Shown here piece after piece: positions 11,624 to 23,647 of a stretch of 64,000 nt of DNA. Numbering within the stretch: position 1 is the stretch's first letter; each line of letters starts with the position of its first letter. Where the stretch lies: contig NC_012872.2 of NCBI RefSeq assembly GCF_000003195.3, positions 55,161,695 to 55,225,694 of the forward strand. The letters are read 5' to 3'. The translations under genes and the position numbers were made by a program. The notes under the pieces were generated by a model that had not been told where the DNA came from, searched no databases, and worked only from the letters and a program-made list of their open reading frames with translations. The DNA comes from Sorghum bicolor (taxonomy: Eukaryota; Streptophyta; Magnoliopsida; Poales; Poaceae).

Positions 11624-11848
11624 ATATTTTTACATAGTGAACTTACGACTTTCTGTTGCAGTGACGATTCAAGTTGGACAGTTGTTTGTCTGTATGATAC
11701 GGGCCGAGTAATCATCGCCTCTTTTTGTTGTCGTTTCTCTACTGGGGATTGGATATACTCCCAAGAAACTGACGTGTGAAATGAAAACATGCAAATACGT
11801 TGCATTCCCAAAATAACACAATTACCTTATTTGTGTAGAGTGTGCTTA

Positions 11849-12091
11849 GGCCTTGTTTAGTTTCCAAAAACTACCCAAAACTTTTCAAGATTCTCGTCAC
11901 ATCAAATCTTGCGGCACATGCATGAAACATTAAATATAGATAAAAACAAAAACTAATTGCACAGTTCAACTGTAAATCGCGAGATGAATTTTTTTAAACT
12001 TAGTTACTTTATGATTGGATAATGTTTGCCAAATAAAAACGAAAATGCTACAGGACCCAAAAACAAAAATATTTGGGAACTGAACGAGGCC
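11849..12091. mobile_element. Tourist-like MITE, ~243 bp subfamily
   Basis: The ends are GGCCTTGTTTAGTTTCC and GGGAACTGAACGAGGCC, with TTA on both sides (11846-11848, 12092-12094). The interior words (AAATATAGATAAAAACAAAAACTAATTG) recur at 18440, 33785 and 12970. Confidence 0.85.
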
Positions 12092-12094
12092 TTA

Positions 12095-12306
12095 GATCCA
12101 AAATCTTTTTAGATTTTGATATTGTAGTACCTTCGTTTGCATTTGACAAACATTATCTAATCATGAACTAACTAGGCTTAAAAGATTCATTTCGTGATTT
12201 TACGAATAAACTGTGCAATTAATTATTTTTTTTATCTATATTTAATACTTTATGCATGTGTCATAAGATTTATGACAAAAAAAATCTTATAAACTTTTGG
12301 AAACAG
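12095..12306. mobile_element. Tourist-like MITE, truncated, opposite orientation
   Basis: This is a second copy of the 243-bp subfamily, reverse oriented and abutting the previous one. It reads CATTTGACAAACATTATCTAATCATG, then AAAGATTCATTTCGTGA, then TATATTTAATACTTTATGCATG. The termini are worn (GATCCAAAATC left, TTTTGGAAACAGCCCC right). Confidence 0.65.
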
Positions 12307-12969
12307 CCCCTTGGTTACGAGCCACCATCAAGTTCAAGTGCTACTACACCTTTCCGTACGTGGAAACCTGCATGGTGTTTTGGAAGCTTCAGCAGGGGCC
12401 GCTAGGTGTCGATTTTGTGATGGAGCGATATGGTGAACATAAATGTTCCCCTTCTCACGAGTCACGAGTAGAGTCCACAATAATCAAGTGCTTCTACTCC
12501 GAGCCGGCAGAATCAAAATCCATTTCTGATTTCTGCCCCCCAAAATCCTAATCCACATTGTCACCAAATACAATCATGCTTCGCCGTTTCAACAGAGCAT
12601 CGCATGAGACTGCAATTCTCTCTTGCTCACATCCCAAAAGCCGTCAACGCCCCAGAACCGATCGAGATGCCAGTCGACGCCTTCTCACTCAACTCACCTA
12701 ACTTGAAAAGTTTCCCCAAAGGTCAGGAACTCAGGAAGATGGAAGCAAGGAACAAGGAAGGAACACACGAAACCTTCAACGCCCGAATCGCAAAGGCGGC
12801 GAGCTGAATGACGCCGGCGGCAGGCTGCAGCTGCAGGTCGCACAACTTGATTCTGCCACGTGTGCAGCATGTGGAAATTACTGTGTGATTTTATCCCAAT
12901 GGTTAATTATCGTATTATTATATTCTCCTGACTGATCATACATCACGGCAGTAGTAGGTGCAACAAACT
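12307..12969. other. Spacer without recognised gene
   Basis: Short open frames occur (12297-12551 and 12604-12807, plus strand), but neither shows a recognisable domain, splice context or start context. Nothing else can be supported. Confidence 0.4.
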
Positions 12970-13200
12970 GGGCTTTGTTCAAAGTGCAAAAACTTTTCAA
13001 GATTCCACGTCACATCAAATCTTATGGTACATATATATATATATCATTAAATATAGATAAAAATAATTGATTGCACAATTTATTTGTAATTTACGAGAAG
13101 AATTTTTTAAGTCTAATTAGTTTATAATTAGATAATAATTATCAAATAAAACGAAGATGCTACAATACTCAAACAAATTTACTCATCAAGGAACTAGGCC
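12970..13200. mobile_element. Tourist-like MITE, degenerate
   Basis: The same subfamily as 11849: GGCTTTGTTCAAAG left, GGAACTAGGCC right, with TTAAATATAGATAAAAATAATTG inside. It contains a short (AT)n expansion near 13030. Confidence 0.65.
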
Positions 13201-13385
13201 CTGAATGAACTCCGAAACATTGGCGAGCCTGTTCTCTTTTCTTTTTAGCCATATTTTTCTGTCATCTAGCAATGTTTTTCTCTCACAATAAATCAGCTAA
13301 CAGTAATTTCAGTTATGACTTTTCAGACCAGTGATCTGGTCCAGTCAACAAAATAATTGACTAGCGTACACAGTACAGCTATATA

Positions 13386-13644
13386 CTCCCTCCATACCAA
13401 TAACACAAGTCGTTTTGGACAATGGCACGGTCTCCAAAGTCTAATTTTAACTTCTTGTTTTTATAAAAATATTTATTAAAAAGTGGTATAGATATATTTT
13501 TATGAAAGTATTATTCAAGATAAATCTATTCATATAGTTTTTATATTTTTAAACTCAATAACTTAAAAGTTATTCATGATTTATATTTCCAATATTTGAC
13601 TCAAACCTTGTCCAAAATAACTTGTTTTATAGGTGTGGAGAGAG
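13386..13644. mobile_element. Stowaway MITE
   Basis: It begins CTCCCTCCATACCAATAAC and ends with GTGTGGAGAGAG, with TA on both sides. The family interior is AAGTCGTTTTGGACAA inverted as TTGTCCAAAATAACTTG. Confidence 0.75.
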
Positions 13645-13718
13645 TACGTACCTACTATAGTGTAAAAGGCGCTGACCAACGACCATGGTTATTTGACAGG
13701 TGTAAGTATATAGCTGAA

Positions 13719-13868
13719 CTCCCTCTATTCTACTCCGTAAATTATAAGTTGTTTTGATTTTTTTTATTTTGCTATGTATTTAGATATATTATTATACATA
13801 GATGTATAGAAAAATAAACGTATCAAAAAAAAACCAAAACAGCTTATATAATTTGGAACAGATGGAGT
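13719..13868. mobile_element. Stowaway-like MITE, ~150 bp
   Basis: The left CTCCCTCTATTCTACTCCGTAAATTATAAG is inverted at the right as CTTATATAATTTGGAACAGATGGAG. The core around AGATATATTATTATACATAGATG is self-complementary. Confidence 0.65.
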
Positions 13869-14464
13869 GTAAATAGGATGGGAGGAAATGAACAGCACTG
13901 AACAAAAAGTATTGAAGCAAATAATGATGATATATATCTGTTTCGATTTGATTTACTTTCTATCAGTATAAAAATACAAATCTAGCTTGTGTATATATAG
14001 TATCAATCAAGACGTAAGCACTGCTACACAACCATCATCTAAAAGAATCGAAACTGTTAACACTCAAAAATGTCCCATCCCAACATGGATTATGAGTATA
14101 ATCCCAATAAGTTTTAATCACCATGGACGCGACAAATAATGAAAGGCACACGCGAAGAAGAAGGCGATCGAGCTGCACGCCGTCCCGTCGCTCCATGGCT
14201 TCTGCTCGCTCTTTTGCTGTGATGATCCAAGGACGCCGCACACCTTCCTGCTGCCGTCAAGAACCTCCGAATATGGTGTCGCAGGCATGTCAGAACCTCT
14301 AGGTTTAGACGATCGATTAGCTGTTGAGGTGTTAATGACACCATGTACAGGTTACATGCATGCCTTGTCATGAATGTAGAGATGCCTTTCTTCTACCTCA
14401 AAAAAAAAAAGGAAAAAAAAAAGAGAGAGAAGAGAGCCATGTTTTTTTTTTCTCGGATGCAGAT

Positions 14465-15094
14465 TCAGAAGACCTCCGGGTGGAACGGCCCGGTGATGGA
14501 GCCCCCCTGCGGTTGCGGCTGCGCGTTCCGGAGGTACATGGACAGCGCGTAGTTATCCGTCTCCAGGCTCCTGACGCGCTCCTGGCACCCGGCGAGCTGC
14601 CGCTGGAGCTCCCGGTTCGCCGCCGCCTTCTCATTTATCAGCCAGTACTGCGCCCGGACCACCTTCTTCAGGTGGCCCTTCTGCATCAGCGCCACGTCTC
14701 GCTCCGCGCGGCAGGCGGTGGCCACGGAGGCGTCGAAGTCCTCCAGGAGCCTGGCGGCGCGGGCCCTGGCGTCGCCCCAGTTCTCGGCGCTCGCCATCGC
14801 TTCCATGAGTCTCTCGATCCACTGGTCCGTGCGGTCGTCGTCGCTGCCGTCTGACGGATCAACATGCTGCTCTTCTTCTTCTTCTTCTTCGGCGGCGGTG
14901 GCGGGGTGGACGTCATCATGATGCGCACCATGTTCGGCGGCATCTAACCGCAGGTTGACCAGGCGCTCGATCGCCACGTCCAGATCTCTCTCGCACTGCT
15001 CCAGGGCCCGCGCCTTCTCTGCCGCGGAGTTGGCCGCCATAGCAGCAACCGCCGATTTGCTCGTGGCACAGGGGCAGGCAGAGAGCTGTAGCAA
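14465..15094 (-). CDS. Conserved coiled-coil protein of unknown function, intronless
   Basis: A 209-residue single-exon frame with the GC-rich third positions of a real grass gene. The first half has a helical segment (about residues 20-52) and an acidic run (about 68-76). The second half (about 85-190) is strongly helical with heptad-like spacing (WIERLMEAM, HLKKVVRAQYWLINEKAA, LQRQLAGCQERVRSLETDNYALSMYL), consistent with a coiled coil. It ends in a GPFHPEVF tail that I recall as typical of a plant family of small coiled-coil proteins, but I cannot name it. No signal peptide or membrane segment is seen. The Met at residue 19 (base 15040) is an alternative start. It runs divergently from the V-ATPase gene, 2 kb away. 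Confidence 0.75.
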   Translation of the reverse strand: MLQLSACPCATSKSAVAAMAANSAAEKARALEQCERDLDVAIERLVNLRLDAAEHGAHHDDVHPATAAEEEEEEEQHVDPSDGSDDDRTDQWIERLMEAMASAENWGDARARAARLLEDFDASVATACRAERDVALMQKGHLKKVVRAQYWLINEKAAANRELQRQLAGCQERVRSLETDNYALSMYLRNAQPQPQGGSITGPFHPEVF

Positions 15095-17131
15095 TGGCGA
15101 GATGCAAGATAAGGAAAAGGACCAGAGGGCTCCTAGCTTTTATTGCCGGAGAAGAGCTCCTCCGTTCTCGTTTCCATGTTGGGATTCGCATCGCCTTCGG
15201 TTTCCTCTCCCGTGTTGGAGTGGAGTCGAACTCGAATCGTTCGCAGTTTCGGTGGTTTCGACTACGAGTCGACGAAGCCCCTGTGGCTGACTGCTGGGCC
15301 CATGCATCCGCGCTCGGATTCAGCCACGGAGGGAATGCGCGGGCCATGGCGAATCGTCTTGCCTCCATCCATCCAACCGCAGCCGGATATGCACAGGATC
15401 TGAATTCTGAACCCGCCGTAGGTTTACGTAAAATGAGCAGTTATCGTAACGTTTATAGGTATTTTTTTTCAAATATAATATGTTTTGACTGTTCGTCAAT
15501 AGGCCTCCTAGTCGACGCATCTTTTTATATTGATTATTATAACAAAATAGCTATTACTATCTCTTCCCCCTCTAACAACTTCTCTATATATTATTCGGTA
15601 TTTTGGAGAGACAAATATACTCTCTGTCTTTAGCGCAAGAAATTATAAATACATGATAAAAATATTTGGAGATAAGGTTTTTTTTTACTAAAATATTTGT
15701 TTTTGTCAAAATGGAAGGATATAACGAGTTTTGGCCAATGTAGTTTGGTTTATGTTTTACCATCTAGACTAGACTAGATTGTTGGTACCAAATTCTTGAT
15801 TAAATTACCTAGTGATAAACTATTGTGTTTTTCTCATTGGTCCCCGACATATAAAACTATGTATCTAGATACCTAACCTGTTTAGGTACCCCAATTCAAG
15901 TCTAAGGTGATCAGGCGGCTCACACCATATTCTATTAGCTAACATAGCGCTTTGACACAAAATTGATACATGGGTCACGTTTCATATAATACAGTACATA
16001 GGTGGTCTCTAAACTATCACATGATACTCATTCTGATCCCAAAGCTACGAGCTACACATCTAGATCCATATTAATCTACTAAAGTACTTAAACTCTGGTC
16101 CAAAAAGACCCACCTTTCTTCTCTACTAATGAATGAATGTGGTCGTTGTGCTCCGCCTCATGTGACAACCATGTTGCCGCTACGAGGCTCTCAACGTCAA
16201 TGTCTAGGTACATCAAAGCTACAATACAAAGCCTCAATGGGGATTCTGACCAACTACTTCTTGTCACTTGGTGGAGGTGCATGCACACCCAACAACAATG
16301 CTCTGCTATGTCCAATCGTAGGTGGCATCAATACGTTCTTGCCAAGACAAGATGAAAATCAGATAGAAGGAATAAGCAAAGGTTCATAAGCTTGTTACAC
16401 AAGTCAGACCATCATGATGAGTAGAGCATGAATTAGCTATTTTTTGAATTGAGATTGGGATACTTAAAATAGAATAGAGACCCATATATACAATTTCATA
16501 GCTTAAGACTTAGATAAGGCTCATACAATTATTTAAGAACCACTTGTACAATTATAAGCTATGGACTCATATACCAGTTCCGTGTAAGAGTGTCACATTA
16601 GCTAATGGATTCAACCTGTTTTTCTGTCAGTCAATAGTATTTTTCTCTTATAATAAATAAGCCAACAGTAATTTTAGCCACGAATAGACCTGCCACGACG
16701 GTTCTGGATCAGGATTGAATACTTATACATAGTTTATTATATAGGGATTATATATGTGCAATTTTCATAGATGGAGAAAAATGTATGAAAATAACTTACA
16801 TACAGTAAAACAGATCTCGCCATATGGGCCATCCATCTTCTGACCCGCACGTGATCCTGATCGCCCCATCGGCCCCTTTACCCCAACCGTCCATTCAGGA
16901 TTGGACGGACCACGAGGCAGCCACGTCCATCCGCTGCCCCGCCCCACCACGTCTGGCGCCGTGCAAACCACGCACGCACGGACGCACCTGTCGACGGGCT
17001 CGCATCGCACCGCACCCTCTCGTCCTCTCTGCGCCGACGCGGCTCTTCTTCCCCAATCCTCCTTCCCCGATCCAGTCCCGCAGCGACGCCGAGGCAGAGC
17101 GAGAAGAGACAGACACAGATCGCGCGCGGAG
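15095..17131. other. Intergenic region between divergent genes
   Basis: No coding gene is supported. A worn MITE-type stretch at about 16620-16690 (TTTTTCTCTTATAATAAATAAGCCAACAGTAATTTTAGCC) is shared with 13255-13320. The GC-rich segment after 16820 probably contains the promoter and 5' UTR of the V-ATPase gene. No clear TATA box could be assigned. Confidence 0.5.
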
Positions 17132-20100
17132 ATGTCGTCGGACTCCTCGTCGTGGGCGCGCGCCCTGGTTCAGATCTCGCCCTACACCTTCTCCGCCATC
17201 GGCATCGCCGTCTCCATCGGCGTCTCCGTCCTCGGTGCCGCATGGTGAGTCAGCGCGCGCCTCCACACCCTGTCTCGCTAGATCTGCCGCCTCGCCAGGT
17301 CTCGCTTGCGCCTGCCTGCTTGTCTCTCACTGTCCTTGCTGTTTGCTTCTGCTCTGTATCTCCAGGGGTATCTTCATTACGGGGAGCAGCCTCATCGGGG
17401 CCGCCATCAAGGCCCCCAGGATCACATCTAAGAACCTCATCAGGTACGGAATCTGGAGCCTTCGGTTCTTATTACTTGTGCAAACCGCTGTTGGTAGAAT
17501 TGGCTAGGTTAGGGTAACGTGCTGTAGTTCTGCCTGATTTAATTCACCATCTAGAGGAGATGGCCTCCCTATTGATAGCTAAAATTCCCGTCCATTGATT
17601 GAATTCACCGTCTAGCCGATTTGTCAAGTGATAATGTGATAGATTGACTTATATATAGCTTTCTTATTAGGAAGTTTTGGATGTCGTCTCGATGTAAGGT
17701 GTGCTGATATATGTACTATGTAGAATCTAGAAGCTTATAGACGGCAACAACCTGCAAACAACCACCTAGATAAAGTTCACGCTCTCATTGCAACTGTTTA
17801 GCCTGCTGCTTTTCCATAGCTTTGGGTTGTTACAAACCCTTTGGCCTCCCCTGACCTCTTAATGCACCTATATTTCAATTTACCTTGGATTATCTGTGAG
17901 CACTATCATGTTACTGCTTAAAGAAATTCTTTGGTCGTTTTTGTGTGCCTATGCCTATCATTACAATCTGGCCTTGTTCTCAACTTGAAGTTTTGATCCC
18001 CTCAGCTCTCATATTCCACACTTGGTTAGGGCTTTTCTTTTGGAGAACTAAATCTTTCACTCCCTTCAATAATCTTTTCAGATCATCTAATTGACCTTTG
18101 TTGCCATGGAGCTGATCATCTTGACTAATTGTGGCTAATCGTAGTGCATAACTGATCACTATGCAACTAATCATGATTAGTTGGACAACTTGATAACCTT
18201 GATTCCCATTGCAAATATAGGCCGTTTTAGTGTTCTACTCGGTCGATCTTTTCCTAACTTGATTGATCCTCAATAAATTAAAACCTACATAGATTAACAA
18301 GACATGGTTGATGTTACTAGATTCATCACGGAAAATGCTTCATAATTCATAATATATACAACTTTCACTGTTTAAAAATAGTATTTTTTTAATAAAAAAT
18401 GCAAGTCAGCTTCACATTGGAGACAATGTCACTCTTTTAGGCCTTGTTTACTTCCAAAAAATTTTGCAAAATAGGAATAGTAGCACTTTCGTTTGTATTT
18501 GACAAATATTATTTAATTATGGACTAACTAGGCTCAAAAGATTCGTCTCGCCAATTCCGACCAAACTGTGCAATTAGTTTTTATTTTCATCTATATTTAA
18601 TACTCCATGCATACGTCTAAAGATTCGATGTGATGGAGAATCTGAAAAATTTTGCAAAATTTTTGGGAACTAAACAAGGCCTTAATGACCTACATTTGGA
18701 ATCAGAGGAGGCGGACTGGTGTATGGTAGGAAACATTTTTATTTAGTTTGTTTTGAGGTAAAATGTACAAGTGGTGCCATGTTTTTTTCTCTCTTGTAAT
18801 GCTGGAAACCTGGATATTTGTTGATCCTTAATGCTCCTGTTAGTGTTGGTGGTTCAAAACTTTGATTCGATAGGTACTGTTGTTTGACAAGTACTCCACA
18901 TATAAACATTCCAAGCATAGTTCTTACGGCGTAAAGGCGAGGCACGGTGATGGGGGGGCGCCTGGACGCCTAGGCGCCCGCCTTGCCCGCCTAGGCGCCC
19001 ATTCCCCAAGGCGATGGGGGGGGTGCCTGGACGCCTAGGCGTCGCCTAGGCGACGCCTTGAGAACTATGATTCCAAGCCACACACTACCATACTTAAGTT
19101 CAGCTGGGGCAATTTTTAGCTTTGCTTTTCTTCTGTTTGTGGTTAATGCAGTAAAGTTCTTCTGTTATCCTTTTGTTGTTGTTGTCTTGGTGGATATGAT
19201 CAATAGAGCTCTAGCTGTGCAACTAGATTGTAATCTATTCTTATTGCACTGACGATGATGAGGTGCTAGGACAGATAGATAATTGGAAACATTTGATAAC
19301 ACTTTCCTGTGATCATCATATGTGAAGTGTAATAATATTTCATTAGAAATTCATAAGAATATGTAGGACAACTACTGCTAGAGCAGGAAGCATACCCATT
19401 CATTTGGTGTTTACAAACTCAAATTGAGTTTTGATTGCCTTATTTTTAGATACAGTGGCAGAGCGTTGCAGTATTCCTCTCGTAATTTTAGATCTTCGTT
19501 GCTCCAGTTTTAAAGTATGCCATGTTTCCTGTATTATTATCCAATAGCAATGGTAGAAGTAGAACCTTAATTTAGGGACTTTGGAACTGCAGTGTTGTTT
19601 ACATCTGTCTTTCCATCGTTCTGAGAATTAGAGAAATGCTTTTCTTTTTTACCGTAGAATCATTCATTCAGGCATTTGGTACCATATTGAGTTGCATGCA
19701 CCAACCAGTTCAACCCAAAAGCTTAAGGTGATGAGGAGAGGTGGGCAATTCACTTATATTCCAACACTCCCTCTCACGTGGAGGCTCCCTCAGGCCTCAG
19801 ACGTGGAATAGGAGCGGGCAGCAATTATTTTATGTAATTGCGCTAACCAGGATTCGAACTCAAGACCTCTGGCTCTGATACCATGTTAGAATATTCCTCA
19901 GATTGGGCCAACCCTAGACAGGGTAGCCAAATAGTTCTATACAAGGGCCTCATGGGCCTAGATTACTTATACTCCAACACCCCTGAATGGCTTAACCAAA
20001 TAAGCTCACTTGTGTCATGCCTATGAATATACTCTATAAACAGCATAGAACAACAGAACATGAAATCATGGTTAATGGGATTCAGAGTTGTTTAGTTGCC

Positions 20101-21080
20101 TGAAGCAGCTTGTTAGAGTACGTCAAGGGCCTATTGGGCTTGGGCTGGCTGTATAGCCATTTAGTGTTAGGGTTAATTAGAGATAAGGGTCGCTTGCTTA
20201 GGGGTCAAGTAAGCCTTGCTTGGGAGTTAAGTAAATCTCTCTATATAAGGAGAGGAGATGGGTCAAGTAAGCCTTGCTTGCGGGTATTGTAGCACAGCAC
20301 CAGCCGCCGCTCCCTCAACTTGCTCCCCTCAACCCTAGCAGCCACATAACACAGCTTATCTTGCATTTGATTGAATGGATACATGCTAAAGTTATATCTG
20401 ACTGCCAGATTCACATCTACATATATATTTGTATACCCTCAGTTTACCTCACTTAAACAAACACCATATGATGTTCTCATCCTTGCATCTGCCTTGTTTT
20501 GGTGTCTTTCTAGGTGAGCATAGAACATGACACTTAGACATAAAGAATGCAACAAGCTCTAACTTCATGTTAGAAATTTATATTTCCATCGAGTCATAAA
20601 CTACTGTTCTTTATAGTTTCTTCATATGTAATCATAATCTCAATGTACTTTTGCTTTTTCAGTGTCATCTTCTGTGAGGCTGTTGCAATTTATGGTGTAA
20701 TCGTGGCAATCATCCTCCAGACAAAGCTTGAAAGTGTGCCAACATCTCAAATGTATGCTCCGGAGTCTCTTCGAGCTGGCTATGCAATCTTTGCATCTGG
20801 CCTTATCGTCGGCTTTGCTAATCTTGTTTGCGGGTAGCTACCAGCCTCTCCATCTTGTTTCCTCTGTGTATTTATTCTGCAGTTCCAGATGATTAAATTT
20901 TCTATTTATAGGGTATGCGTGGGGATAATTGGAAGCAGCTGCGCACTGTCTGATGCTCAGAACTCATCACTCTTTGTAAAGATCTTGGTGATTGAGATCT
21001 TTGGCAGTGCTCTGGGACTGTTCGGAGTAATTGTGGGTATCATTATGTCAGCTCAAGCGACATGGCCAGCAAAAGCTTGA
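17132..21080 (+). CDS. VHA-c'': V-type proton ATPase 21-kDa proteolipid, subunit c''
   Basis: Integral subunit of the V0 proton-translocating ring of the vacuolar/endomembrane H+-ATPase. Exons: 17132-17244, 17366-17443, 20663-20833 and 20912-21080; all introns are GT-AG and the phases agree. The product is 176 residues, close to the ~180 of plant c'' proteins. It is almost entirely membrane segments rich in Gly and Ala. The motif [10 protein letters not shown] carries Glu69, which corresponds to the proton-carrying glutamate of the family. A second buried acidic residue is Glu149 in [37 protein letters not shown] is a family hallmark. The start lies just below a GC-rich leader. Intron 2 (3.2 kb) contains several mobile elements. 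A polyadenylation-like AATAAA is at 21320. Confidence 0.95.
18440..18681. mobile_element. Tourist-like MITE in VHA-c'' intron 2
   Basis: GGCCTTGTTTACTTCC at the left and GGGAACTAAACAAGGCC at the right, flanked by TTA (18437-18439, 18682-18684). It is a well-preserved member of the 243-bp subfamily. Confidence 0.88.
18916..19069. mobile_element. Short GC-rich hAT-type MITE, 154 bp, in VHA-c'' intron 2
   Basis: The ends CATAGTTCTTACGGCGT and, in reverse complement, CATAGTTCTCAAGGCGT form inverted repeats. A perfect 8-bp target duplication ATTCCAAG flanks it (18908-18915, 19070-19077). The interior is made of CGCCTAGGCG / GGACGCCTAGG palindromic words repeated about ten times, unlike its AT-rich surroundings. 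Confidence 0.85.
19690..19895 (-). mobile_element. SINE-like (tRNA-related) repeat in VHA-c'' intron 2
   Basis: Read on the minus strand, GGTATCAGAGCC is followed by GAGTTCGAATCCTGG, which looks like the promoter boxes of a tRNA-derived element. TTGCTGCCCGCTCC, TTCCACGTCTGAGG and GCTTTTGGGTTGAAC come further on. The boundaries and target duplication were not resolved. A true tRNA is excluded because no cloverleaf with paired arms forms. Confidence 0.45.
20100..20360 (+). repeat. LTR-like fragment in VHA-c'' intron 2
   Basis: TGTTAGAGTACG at 20111 opens a stretch with TATATAAGGAGAGGAG (about 20243) and a leader-like GC-rich tail. This looks like part of a Copia-type LTR. GGGTCAAGTAAGCCTTGCTTG occurs twice, 66 bases apart. 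No second LTR or internal region is present. Confidence 0.35.
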
Positions 21081-21319
21081 TTTTTCAACATTAGTAGCTC
21101 TGTAAATTACTCGGATGGAATGTATCGGAATGTGCATGTGGTCCAACTGCCTTTTCCTGTTCTTTTTCTTTTGCATCTTTTTGGCAGAACACGAAATCTG
21201 GCGCGCGTAGCGTTACCGATTGTAGAGTTGCTATTCCTACTGCCGGAGTACTCCATGTGTGTTGGATATCTTGTAGGTGCTGTTGCCGTTGCAAGACACA
21301 CTTGGCAATTGGCATATTG

Positions 21320-21325
21320 AATAAA
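21320..21325 (+). terminator. Polyadenylation-like signal of VHA-c''
   Basis: AATAAA lies 240 bases after the stop codon, which is a reasonable 3' UTR length. Confidence 0.45.
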
Positions 21326-21329
21326 TGCT

Positions 21330-22730
21330 TTGAACTGAATAAGAGGGAAGTTATTATTATTTTGTCACCCTTCATTAGTGCCAAAAGTGTCGGTTCAACA
21401 TTTTTTGTTAGGATGACACAAATGGGTACTTTTGTGGTTATGGCCCAAACTGCGCAGGGGTAAAGTAAACGATTCGAAGTTTGACGAGGATCGAGGAGTA
21501 AAATGATTTGAAGTTTTTGATTAAAGTTATATACTACCTCGTGGTAAGGTACCGCGCCGGGGAGAAACTCTACAAATTAATATCATTAGGTTTATCTTAG
21601 AGTATATTTTTCATAAGATACTCATTTTATGTTATAGATATTAATGTTCTTTTCTATAAAGTTGGTCAAACTTTAAAAAATTTGACTGAGGAGTTGAAGC
21701 TTTCTGGGACAGAGGGAGTATGTATCTACACATAGTGTATATATCTAGGTGCATAATAAAAAGCTATGTATCTCAAGTCTTATAACTTTTTGCCTTGTAA
21801 TTTTGAGTGGAGGGAAAACATGAGTATCATTAATAATTATGACATAAATACATTAAATTAGTTATGCCATACTTCTTTAATTTCCAAATTATAAGAGGTT
21901 TTCTAAATTCATAACTTTTGCTACGCAACTAGATATATGTTATGTCTAGATACATAGTAAAAGATATGAATCTAGAAATGCCAAAGTATCTTATAATTGG
22001 AATGGAGGAAGTATATTTTTATAGTAAACTTAGTCAAATACATAAATATTGATATTATTCACTATAAAATAGTTAAAGTTAAGGTAGTTTGATTTATACA
22101 AATTTTATAGTTGTTTTTTTTATAGGTGGCATGTTCTAAACAATATTTTTAAATTGCAGGTCGCTAAAATTTTGTTCTTAGTTAATACCTTTGACCATAT
22201 TTAGCAAAATATAACAAACACATGTAACATCAAGTTACTTTTATTAGTCTCTATTTAAATATTTGTTCTTAGTCAATACTTTTTAAACTTTGACCGTACT
22301 TGTTAAAAGATTAGCAATATCTATAACTTCAAGTTAGTTTTATTAGGTTTGCTACGAAACACTTGATAGTGCATCTATTAATAACGTGTTTGACAGAGAT
22401 TCAGATTCTTTTAAAACACTTTAGTTTTAGATTATCTATGAAACCTTTCTCTTCTAAATTAGAATCATTTTATCAAATTGTTTGGCTAGGTCACTAGATT
22501 TCTGAAATTAGAACTAGAATAAAGATAAATAGGATTTTGAGCGTTTCTTTGAACTAGCAAAAGACAAGATACGCTGATACGGTACAAGTTGGATTCCGGA
22601 TAAGAAACCATGGTGTCCAAATAGAACCAGAGTACCAGACAGACAAGTACACCTATACGAGAAAACATGTGTATTGATCGAAGTGATAAAAAAAGATAGG
22701 AAGAAAGGATTTCTTATTTTAATTTTTTAT
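21330..22730. other. AT-rich intergenic spacer
   Basis: No gene is seen. Worn Stowaway-type halves end in CAGAGGGAGTA near 21720 and in AATGGAGGAAGTA near 22010. Confidence 0.45.
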
Positions 22731-22780
22731 ACTAGCAAAACATACCTATGCATTGCAACAGGGCAATTTTAATTTTTTAT
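22729..22780 (-). mobile_element. Helitron-like 3' terminus (worn)
   Basis: On the minus strand CCTGTTGCAATGCATAGG precedes CTAGT, then AT. CTAGT preceded by a GC-rich imperfect hairpin and followed by a T target matches a Helitron 3' end. It resembles the better copy at 44417. The matching 5' end was not found. Confidence 0.35.
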
Positions 22781-22960
22781 ATATAGGCATAATATATTTT
22801 TTCTATATACTTTGGCACTTTTTATTTTATAGAGGAAATCTGATAATGAAAGGTTTATGTTGGAAAATAAAGATCGCCGGCAAAACTATGTTTTTGCATA
22901 TGTTATGTTCTATATAAAAAGTAAGTTTATAATTATGGCTGTACAATTTATTATTTCTTA

Positions 22961-23303
22961 GGCCCTGTTTAGTTTCCCACCCAAAATTTTTTCATCTATC
23001 CCATCGAATCTTTAGACACATGCATGAAACATTAAATATACATAAAAAAATAAACTAATTACACAATTTGGTTGAAAATTGCGAGACAAATCTTTTAAGC
23101 CTAGTTACTCCATGATTAACCTTAAGTGCTACAGTAACCCACATGTGCTAATGATGGATTAATTATGCTTAATAGATTTGTCTTGCAGTTTCCTGACGAG
23201 CTATGTAATTTTTTTTATTAATTTCTAAAAACCCCTCCCGACATCCTTCCGACACATTCGATGTGACACCCAAAAAATTGTTATCAGCGATCTAAACAGG
23301 GCC
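22961..23303. mobile_element. Tourist-like MITE, ~340 bp subfamily
   Basis: GGCCCTGTTTAGTTTCCC at the left and CTAAACAGGGCC at the right, with TTA on both sides. It is a reverse-oriented relative of 9649-9984. Confidence 0.85.
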
Positions 23304-23413
23304 TTAGATTAGAAAAAAGCATGACGAAGTTCTGTGCAGAATATGACCAATGTCTTGAGGGTTTCAAAGGGCACACAATGAGCACACTGTTTCCGCTAGA
23401 GGAGTACTGAGTA

Positions 23414-23647
23414 CTCCCTCCGTCCCAAAAAGAGTGTCGTTTTATGTTTTTGTGCCACAAGTTTTACTCGATTTGTAAAAAATATATGTAATATTTATAT
23501 CTCTAAATAAATTTGTTAAAAACTAGACTTAAAGATTTTTCCAATAATACTAATTATGTACTATAAATATTAATATTTTTTACTATATATTTAGTTAAAG
23601 TTATTTCTCGGGAAGCGAAAACGACACTTATTTTGGGACGGAGGGAG
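23414..23647. mobile_element. Stowaway MITE upstream of the BAH-RRM gene
   Basis: CTCCCTCCGTCCCAAAAAGAG is mirrored by TTTTGGGACGGAGGGAG; TA lies on both sides. Nearly perfect ends suggest a fairly young copy. Confidence 0.88.

Noticed and set aside
19843..19895. tRNA-like sequence with GGTATCAGAGCC and GTTCGAATCC
   Set aside because: The arms do not pair into a cloverleaf, and the flanks continue as a dispersed repeat, so it was called SINE-like instead.
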